Positions 1 to 3,988 of a stretch of 5,924 nt of DNA are shown here, piece by piece (within the stretch, counting starts at the first letter, position 1; the number at the start of each line of letters is the position of its first letter). Below the pieces are notes generated by a model that was not told where the DNA came from, did not search any database, and was given only the letters and a program-made list of their open reading frames with translations. Source of the DNA: Propionibacteriaceae bacterium (GTDB lineage: Bacteria > Actinomycetota > Actinomycetes > Propionibacteriales > Propionibacteriaceae). The position numbers were made by a program, and so were the translations under genes. The stretch is taken from NCBI GenBank assembly GCA_009787035.1, contig WRGV01000006.1, positions 8,883-14,806 on the forward strand, read 5' to 3'.

Positions 1-882
1 GCCCAGCGCCTCAAACAGGCGGTCGCGCAACGTCCGGAACTCCAGCACGTCGAACAGGTCGTTGATCTGTTCCCGATCGGGCGCGGCCAGCGCCAGCCCG
101 TCGGGGGTCACCGGCAGATCCACGTCGCGCACCAGCGCGTTGAGGCGCCGGTTGAGTCGCACGTCGTCGAGGTGCTCGCGCAGCGAATCACCGACCTTGC
201 CGCTGACCTGGTCGGCGTTGGCCAGCAGCGTGTCCAGGTCGCCGTACTGCGTCAGCCACTTGAGCGCCGTCTTCGGCCCCACGCCCGGCACGCCGTGCAG
301 GTTGTCCGACGCTTCGCCCACCAGCGCCGCCAGCTCGGGGTACTGCTGCGGCGGCAGGCCGTACTTGGCCTGCACCGCGTCGGGCGTCATCTGCTCCAGA
401 TCGGTGGCGCCGCGCTTGGGGTAGAGCACCGAGACCCTGTCGGTCACCAGCTGCAGCATGTCGCGATCGCCGGTGCAGATGGCCACGCGCATGCCGGCCG
501 CGGCCGCCTGCGTGGACAGCGTGGCCAAGATGTCGTCGGCCTCGAACTCCGGCTTCTCCAGGTGGACGACGTTCGCGGCGTCGAGCACCTGCTTGATCAG
601 CGGCACCTGTCCCTCGAACTGCGGCGGTGCCGACGAGCGCGTTCCCTTGTAGTCGGCGTATTCATCGGTGCGGAAGCTGTGCCGCGACACGTCGAACGCC
701 ACGCCGATGTGCGTGGGATGTTGCGAGGCGACCACCGTCGCCAGCATCGAGACGAAGCCGTAGACGGCGTTGGTGTGCTGCCCCGTCGTCGTCTCGAAGT
801 TCTCGAACGGCAGGCCGTAGAACGCCCGGAACGCCATCGAGTGTCCGTCGATCAGCAGCAGCAGCGGCTCAGTCTCGCTCAT
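1..882 (-). CDS. polA: DNA polymerase I, N-terminal part (5'-3' exonuclease domain), truncated by window edge
   Basis: DNA polymerase I fills gaps and removes RNA primers during lagging-strand maturation and excision repair. Only the first 294 codons are here, read leftward from ATG at 882-880, open to position 1; the polymerase domain lies beyond the left edge. The visible part is the FEN-like 5'-nuclease. D12 is in LLLIDGHS; D64 is in FDVSRHSFR, followed by the DYKGTR block near 77-82. E114, D116 and D117 are in EFEADDILATL, and D139 and D141 are in TGDRDMLQLV. VGEASDNLHGVPGVGPKTA near 188-206 holds the helix-hairpin-helix. These match the family's metal-binding acids, except that E190 sits where Taq and E. 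coli enzymes have Asp. The start fits: the protein begins a few residues before the first motif, as usual. No Shine-Dalgarno sequence precedes the ATG, but a TANNNT box lies 7 nt upstream, suggesting a leaderless mRNA. Confidence 0.96.
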   Translation of the reverse strand, partial: MSETEPLLLLIDGHSMAFRAFYGLPFENFETTTGQHTNAVYGFVSMLATVVASQHPTHIGVAFDVSRHSFRTDEYADYKGTRSSAPPQFEGQVPLIKQVLDAANVVHLEKPEFEADDILATLSTQAAAAGMRVAICTGDRDMLQLVTDRVSVLYPKRGATDLEQMTPDAVQAKYGLPPQQYPELAALVGEASDNLHGVPGVGPKTALKWLTQYGDLDTLLANADQVSGKVGDSLREHLDDVRLNRRLNALVRDVDLPVTPDGLALAAPDREQINDLFDVLEFRTLRDRLFEALG

Positions 883-889
883 GGGTCAG

Positions 890-895
890 ACTCTA
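890..895 (-). promoter_or_regulatory. polA: Putative polA -10 box for a leaderless transcript
   Basis: On the minus strand TAGAGT ends 7 nt before the polA ATG (880-882). A TANNNT hexamer at this distance puts transcription start at or next to the A of the start codon, the usual arrangement for leaderless mRNAs in actinobacteria. No AGGAGG-like sequence lies between the box and the ATG, which agrees. No recognisable -35 hexamer is visible at 16-18 nt spacing. Inferred from sequence alone. Confidence 0.5.
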
Positions 896-911
896 GCCCG
901 CCGCACTGACA

Positions 912-925
912 CCGACCGTGGTCGG
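912..925. promoter_or_regulatory. Perfect inverted repeat at the -35 position of the polA promoter
   Basis: CCGACC-GT-GGTCGG is a perfect dyad with 6-bp arms and a 2-nt centre. Its near edge is 17 bp upstream of the putative polA -10 box, so it covers the expected -35 position. It could be a regulator site or a chance dyad in GC-rich DNA. I do not recognise it as the site of a known regulator. Confidence 0.3.
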
Positions 926-1021
926 ACGTGGACGGGCGCTCCCGCGTTCACAACCAACTCACCGACGCTGCGCTTCGACGCACGGCAGGACCCATCCATG
1001 CCTCACTGCGGAACGACCCTG

Positions 1022-1070
1022 GCCGTCCGCCCTGGCGGGACGGCATGAGGGCCACGGACGAGTGTCGTGG
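1022..1070 (-). terminator. Two hairpins directly downstream of pdtaR, possible terminator lacking a U tract
   Basis: Reading leftward from the pdtaR stop, the first structure is CCACGAC/GTC(C)GTGG (1052-1070), a 7-bp stem with one bulge and a 4-nt loop that begins immediately after the TGA. The second is GCCGTCCCGCC paired with GGCGGACGGC (1022-1044), a near-perfect stem of about 10 bp with a one-base bulge. No run of U follows either. They could act as a U-less actinobacterial terminator, a 3'-end stabiliser or a pause site; polA lies 140 nt further on in the same direction, so they could partly insulate it. Confidence 0.4.
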
Positions 1071-1679
1071 TCAGCCCTGGTTTTGGCGGGCGTGGTCGAT
1101 GACGCCCTCGGCCACTTCGCGCATCGACTTGCGCAGGTCCATGGCGGTCTTCTGGATCCAGCGGAACGCCTCGGGCTCGGTCATGCCGACGCTCTCCTGC
1201 AGCAGGCCCTTGGCCTGGTCGATGATCTTGCGCGACTCCAGACGGTCGGACAGGTCGGCGACCTCGTCCTCCACCGCACGGATCTGGGCATACCGGGCCA
1301 TCGCGATCTCGATGGCGGGCACGACGTCGGACGCATCGAACGGCTTGACGACGTACGCCATGGCGCCGGCCTCATTGGCCTGCTCGACCAGGTCGCGCTG
1401 GCTGAACGCCGTCAGCATGACGACGGGCGCGATGCGCTCGTCGGAGATGATCTGCGCCGCCGCGATGCCGTCCATCTTGGGCATCTTGACGTCCATGACG
1501 ACCAGATCGGGGTGCAGCTCGCGCGCCATCTCGACCGCAGCCTCGCCGTCGCCGGCCTGGCCGACCACGTCGTACCCCTCATCGTTCAGCAGCTCCACCA
1601 GGTCGAGCCGGATCAAGGCTTCGTCCTCGGCCACCAGCACCTGGGGGCGCCGCGTCTGGATCGTGTCGGGCTTGCTCAT
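1071..1679 (-). CDS. pdtaR: ANTAR-domain response regulator of the PdtaR (Rv1626) type
   Basis: A 202-residue cytoplasmic two-component regulator that is expected to bind RNA rather than DNA. Residues about 12-130 form a receiver domain: acidic pair E18/D19 in VLVAEDEALIR, phospho-acceptor D63 in LVVMDVKMPKMDG, T90 in VMLTAFS, and K112 in YVVKPF. After a charged linker helix (about 132-150), residues about 148-196 form the ANTAR domain, with the typical RKIIDQAKGLL, MTEPEAFRWIQKTAMD and VAEGVI blocks. Length and layout match mycobacterial PdtaR, the partner of the soluble kinase PdtaS. No kinase gene is adjacent, which is also true of the mycobacterial pair. The ATG at 1679-1677 is preceded by AAGGA with 9-nt spacing. 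Phosphorylation at D63 is expected to promote dimerisation and binding of hairpin targets in nascent mRNAs, causing antitermination. The gene is divergent from the opp operon; hairpins follow its stop. Confidence 0.93.
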   Translation of the reverse strand: MSKPDTIQTRRPQVLVAEDEALIRLDLVELLNDEGYDVVGQAGDGEAAVEMARELHPDLVVMDVKMPKMDGIAAAQIISDERIAPVVMLTAFSQRDLVEQANEAGAMAYVVKPFDASDVVPAIEIAMARYAQIRAVEDEVADLSDRLESRKIIDQAKGLLQESVGMTEPEAFRWIQKTAMDLRKSMREVAEGVIDHARQNQG

Positions 1680-1684
1680 CGTTG

Positions 1685-1693
1685 TGCATCCTT
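1685..1693 (-). promoter_or_regulatory. pdtaR: Ribosome binding site of pdtaR
   Basis: On the minus strand AAGGA (1689-1693) stands 9 nt before the ATG at 1679-1677. An earlier ATG overlapping this site, at 1688-1686, opens a different frame that is only a shadow of pdtaR and sits too close to the site to use it. The site therefore supports the chosen start. Confidence 0.55.
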
Positions 1694-1729
1694 ACATCCT
1701 GTGAAAGCTCCACCTGAAGCTCGTCAGGA

Positions 1730-1764
1730 AGTTTACCGTGCCCACCTGTCGATGCCGGGCATCG
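1730..1764 (-). promoter_or_regulatory. pdtaR: Putative pdtaR promoter with a perfect dyad at its -35 position
   Basis: On the minus strand TAAACT (1735-1730) fits the actinobacterial -10 form TANNNT and would start transcription near 1723, giving a leader of about 44 nt that contains the AAGGA ribosome site. No good -35 hexamer is present. Instead, a perfect 15-bp dyad, CGATGCC-G-GGCATCG, covers 1750-1764, spanning the place where a -35 would lie. An activator or repressor could bind there; which one, if any, cannot be told from sequence. Confidence 0.45.
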
Positions 1765-1829
1765 GGGCCGACTCACAGGCGCGCTGCGCTGGAAGCGTAC
1801 GGGCGCCACGAGCGGGCGAGTTGTCGCCC

Positions 1830-1863
1830 CGGGTACCCATGGGTGCCCGTTTGGCGCTAAACT
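1830..1863 (+). promoter_or_regulatory. Putative opp operon promoter with an operator-like dyad at its -35 position
   Basis: TAAACT at 1858-1863 is the best -10 candidate upstream of the operon, predicting transcription start near 1870. The matching -35 position (about 1835-1840) lies inside a long dyad at 1830-1849: arms CGGGTACCCA and TGGGTGCCCG pair at nine of ten positions, the tenth being a T/G pair. The core ACCCATGGGT (1835-1844) is a perfect palindrome. A second perfect dyad, GGGCGA-GTTG-TCGCCC (1814-1829), abuts it on the left. The placement suits a repressor that blocks RNA polymerase, but no regulator is identified. Confidence 0.45.
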
Positions 1864-1885
1864 AAGTCGTTACTGGCTGCGGAAC

Positions 1886-1901
1886 CCTGTACGGGAACAG
1901 G
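1886..1901 (+). promoter_or_regulatory. Leader hairpin with an ANTAR-type hexaloop (A1, G4)
   Basis: In the predicted opp leader, CCTGT (1886-1890) and ACAGG (1897-1901) form a perfect 5-bp stem closing the six-base loop ACGGGA. ANTAR proteins recognise hairpins whose hexaloop has A at position 1 and G at position 4, and this loop satisfies both. The classical target has two such hairpins. I checked every A as a loop start from 1864 to 1960 and found no second well-paired one. The weak stem AGTC/GGCT just upstream (1865-1878) has a hexaloop of the wrong sequence. Confidence 0.3.
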
Positions 1902-1909
1902 TCTGATGC

Positions 1910-1950
1910 GAGCGCGACGGCCTCAGCGACGCCAGGCGCTCTCGTGGCGT
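1910..1950 (+). promoter_or_regulatory. Two mutually exclusive stems in the opp leader
   Basis: Stem A pairs GAGCGC (1910-1915) with GCGCTC (1936-1941). Stem B pairs ACGCCA (1929-1934) with TGGCGT (1945-1950). Each is a perfect 6-bp pairing, and they interleave: the 3' arm of A lies in the loop of B. They can form alternately or together as a pseudoknot. Stem B ends 13 nt before the AGGAGG ribosome site at 1964-1969. No U tract follows, so neither resembles an ordinary intrinsic terminator. Confidence 0.25.
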
Positions 1951-1963
1951 GCACACCTTACTG

Positions 1964-1969
1964 AGGAGG
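1964..1969 (+). promoter_or_regulatory. Perfect Shine-Dalgarno sequence, AGGAGG
   Basis: AGGAGG lies 9 nt before GTG 1979-1981, ideal spacing. It is the strongest ribosome site in the window and is far (107 nt) from the oppB ATG at 2077, so it cannot serve oppB directly. It is the main reason for calling the small ORF at 1979-2080. Confidence 0.7.
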
Positions 1970-1978
1970 CTTTCGGCA

Positions 1979-2080
1979 GTGGCAAACGCTTCGGCATTTT
2001 CTGGCGGGCTCAGATCCACGGTCGTGACCCGCAGCGGGGCGAGCGCGTGCCGCATGGCTGAGCGGGGTGGGCAGCGATGA
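1979..2080 (+). CDS. Small leader ORF (33 residues) overlapping the first permease gene
   Basis: Not a recognised family. The frame opens with GTG 1979-1981 behind AGGAGG (9-nt spacing) and ends with TGA 2078-2080, sharing ATGA with the oppB start. The product would be small, polar and basic, beginning MANASAFSGGLRS and ending MAERGGQR, with five serines, five arginines and one cysteine. It has no membrane segment or signal peptide. Codon 12 is AGA and the last sense codon is CGA, both normally uncommon in high-GC actinomycetes. oppB has only a poor ribosome site of its own (GGGGTGGG region), so ribosomes finishing this ORF could restart at the overlapping ATG. Likely roles are translational coupling or leader-peptide control; it may also be a non-functional ORF that merely delivers ribosomes. 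It is in a different frame from oppB, and a TGA at 2059-2061 closes the oppB frame upstream. Confidence 0.5.
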   Translation: MANASAFSGGLRSTVVTRSGASACRMAERGGQR

Positions 2081-3060
2081 TCAAATACATCGTGCGCCAG
2101 GCACTTTCGTGGCTGGTTCGGATTTTCTTCGCCGTCAACCTCACTTATTTCGTCGCATCCGGCTTCCTCAATCCGGCCTCCAACTATGCCGGTCGGTTTC
2201 CCCCGGTTCAGCCCGCCCAGATCCAGCAGATCCTCAAGCCCTATAACCTGTCCACCGACGACCCACTGCTGCTGCGCTGGTGGCGCTGGCTGACGGGCAT
2301 CATCCTGCACTGGAACTGGGGCTATTCGCCCACCGGCGACTTTGTCAACGGCCAGATCGGTTACCGCGCCGGCATCTCCGCCCAACTGATGCTGATCGCC
2401 ACCATCTTGGCCTTCGCCATCGGCATCGCGCTGGGCCTCTACCAGGCCTCGCACCAGTACAAGGTCGGCGACCGCATCTGGCAGGTCGTCTCCATCATTG
2501 GCCTCAACACGTCGATCATCGTCGTGGCTTTGGTCGTGGTGTTCGCAGCCATCCAGCTCAACCAGGCAATGGGGTTCCGCGTCTTCTATGTCACCGGGGC
2601 GGCATCACCCGGAATCAGCGGGTTTTTACCCGTCTTAGCCGATAAGGTCCAGCACCTGATCTTGCCCACCATCTGCCTGATCTTCATCACGTTCCCCAGT
2701 TACGCGATGCTGCAACGCTCGCTGCTGCTCGACAACATCAGCGCCGACTACGTGCGCACCGCCCGCGCCAAGGGCCTGCGGCTGCCCGTCGCGATCCGGC
2801 GCCACGCGCTGCGCACCTCGATGATCCCGGTCATGGTGTCGCTGGCCTTCTCGATCCCGGGCATCTTCACCGGCGCGGTGCTCACCGAGTCGATCTTCGC
2901 ATGGAACGGCATGGGCAACTATCTGGTGAGTACGATCGGCAACAACGACATCAATGGCGCAACTGCGGTCGCCGCGTTCGCCGCGCTGATGACCGCAATC
3001 GGCGCCGTGCTGTCGGACATCTTCGTGGTCTGGCTTGATCCTCGAGTGCGGGTGAGCTGA
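2077..3060 (+). CDS. oppB: Peptide ABC transporter permease, OppB/DppB family
   Basis: One of two membrane subunits of an oligopeptide/dipeptide importer. The 327-residue length is normal for the family. Hydrophobic segments fall near residues 10-30, 101-122, 137-158, 191-212, 249-270 and 296-320. Between the first two lies the family's extracytoplasmic stretch (about 31-98) with the WNWGYSPTGDFV block. The cytoplasmic coupling loop that docks on the ATPase is clear near 222-250 (SADYVRTARAKGLRLPVAIR), the EAA motif. It is followed by GAVLTESIFAWNGMGNYLV, and the chain ends LDPRVRVS as OppB proteins usually do. The start is fixed by an in-frame stop 18 nt upstream; ATG 2077 is the first start after it and gives a typical OppB N-terminus. 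Its ribosome site is weak, so translation is probably coupled to the small ORF it overlaps. oppC follows after 1 nt. The peptide specificity cannot be read from the permease; a dipeptide or nickel role is less likely but not excluded. Confidence 0.93.
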   Translation: MIKYIVRQALSWLVRIFFAVNLTYFVASGFLNPASNYAGRFPPVQPAQIQQILKPYNLSTDDPLLLRWWRWLTGIILHWNWGYSPTGDFVNGQIGYRAGISAQLMLIATILAFAIGIALGLYQASHQYKVGDRIWQVVSIIGLNTSIIVVALVVVFAAIQLNQAMGFRVFYVTGAASPGISGFLPVLADKVQHLILPTICLIFITFPSYAMLQRSLLLDNISADYVRTARAKGLRLPVAIRRHALRTSMIPVMVSLAFSIPGIFTGAVLTESIFAWNGMGNYLVSTIGNNDINGATAVAAFAALMTAIGAVLSDIFVVWLDPRVRVS

Positions 3061-3061
3061 C

Positions 3062-3988
3062 ATGAGTGACATCACTGTGACACCCGCTTCGACCAACCAG
3101 GACGCACCCGTGACCACCGTCGCCTCCAGCCGCCACCACTCCCGCATGGGGCTGTACCGGCGCCGTTTCGCACGCAACATCCCGGCCGATGTCGGGCTCG
3201 GCATCTTCGTGCTGCTGGTGTTGGCCGCACTGTTCGGCGGTCGGCTGACGCACTGGAGCTACACCGACATCGACTTCCTGGCGCTGACGACGCCCCCCAG
3301 CGCCGACCACTGGTTCGGCACCGATCGCACCGGTCTCGACGTCTACGCGATGACGATGCACGGCCTTGGCCGTTCGATGATCATCGCAGTCACCGTCTCG
3401 CTGCTGACGCTGATCATCGCGTCGTTCCTGGGGGCCCTGGCCGCCTACCTCGGCCACGCGTCCGAAAAGATCATCCTGGGCATCGTCAACTTCTTGCTCG
3501 TCTGCCCGATCTTCCTGCTGGAGGCGCTGGTCGCGGCCAAGACGGGCGGCAACTGGATCTGGCTGATCGCCGTGCTGACGGTGTTCGGCTGGATGGGCAT
3601 GTGTCGTGTGATCTGGCAGCTATCCACGTCGATCCGCGAGCGCGACTTCATCTCGGCCGCCCGCTACATGGGCATCGGCGGACCCGTCGTGGTCTTCCGG
3701 CACATGATCCCGAACATCGGCTCGCTGATGGTGGTCGAGTTCACGCTCGGCATCGTGGGCACCGTGATGTCCGAGACGGGCCTGAGCTTCCTGGGCTTCG
3801 GCATCAAGGTGCCGGACGTCTCGCTGGGCTCTTTGCTGACCTCGGGCCAGACGATGCTGTACACCGCGCCCTGGGCATTCTTCTTCCCGGCGGGCGCGCT
3901 GCTGCTGCTGACCGTCTCAGTCGCGCTGATCGGCGACGGGCTGCGCGACGCCCTTGATCCCAACTCTGCGGCGGGAGGCCGGGCATGA
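3062..3988 (+). CDS. oppC: Peptide ABC transporter permease, OppC/DppC family
   Basis: The second membrane subunit, 308 residues, pairing with OppB to form the channel. A polar N-terminal tail of about 40 residues ends in a basic cluster (LYRRRFARN). Hydrophobic segments follow near 42-60, 105-130, 137-158, 164-185, 219-243 and 272-292. Family landmarks are HWFGTDRTGLDVYAM (83-97), the EAA coupling loop RDFISAARYMGIGGPVVVFR (194-213) with HMIPN, SETGLSFLGFGI (237-248), and the terminal ALIGDGLRDALDP (288-300). The ATG lies 1 nt after the oppB stop, with GGTGAG 5 nt upstream as a weak ribosome site inside the oppB end. The stop overlaps the next gene's start as ATGA. This packing indicates coordinated translation of the complex. 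Confidence 0.93.
   Translation: MSDITVTPASTNQDAPVTTVASSRHHSRMGLYRRRFARNIPADVGLGIFVLLVLAALFGGRLTHWSYTDIDFLALTTPPSADHWFGTDRTGLDVYAMTMHGLGRSMIIAVTVSLLTLIIASFLGALAAYLGHASEKIILGIVNFLLVCPIFLLEALVAAKTGGNWIWLIAVLTVFGWMGMCRVIWQLSTSIRERDFISAARYMGIGGPVVVFRHMIPNIGSLMVVEFTLGIVGTVMSETGLSFLGFGIKVPDVSLGSLLTSGQTMLYTAPWAFFFPAGALLLLTVSVALIGDGLRDALDPNSAAGGRA

Larger units (their letters stand above)
1680..1978. other. Divergent control region between pdtaR and the opp operon
   Basis: This 299-nt stretch has no convincing gene on either strand. It separates two start codons pointing away from each other, and holds one TAAACT -10 box for each direction (1730-1735 leftward, 1858-1863 rightward). The -10 boxes are 122 bp apart, so the promoters do not overlap. 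Dyads occur at 1713-1728 (CCTGA/TCAGG with a 6-nt centre), 1750-1764, 1814-1829 (GGGCGA/TCGCCC with a 4-nt centre) and 1830-1849. From about 1870 onward it is probably the untranslated leader of the opp mRNA, with its own possible hairpins at 1886-1901 and 1910-1950. Confidence 0.6.

Noticed and set aside
172..909. A 245-codon plus-strand frame antisense to polA
   Set aside because: The opposite strand encodes a PolA exonuclease domain with all its motifs. The plus-strand product is rich in R, H, Q and V and has no family features.
1814..1829. GGGCGA/TCGCCC hairpin as an intrinsic terminator
   Set aside because: No T run follows in either direction, and it lies upstream of promoters rather than downstream of a gene end.
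918..1865. 315- and 258-codon plus-strand frames across pdtaR and both flanking spacers
   Set aside because: They run antisense to a complete REC-ANTAR gene and through the control regions, and resemble no protein family.
1869..1874. The loop of the AGTC/GGCT stem as the first of an ANTAR hairpin pair
   Set aside because: The loop GTTACT lacks A at position 1 and G at position 4, and the stem is only 4 bp with a G-U pair.
1979..2090. The small ORF as the frameshifted N-terminus of oppB
   Set aside because: oppB is complete from ATG 2077 with a normal family N-terminus. The small ORF product is polar and unlike any OppB extension, and the exact ATGA junction suits coupling rather than a broken gene.
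1870..2454. A 194-codon minus-strand frame covering the opp leader and the oppB start
   Set aside because: It is antisense to clear oppB coding sequence, has no ribosome site, and its product is biased in composition like the other antisense frames.
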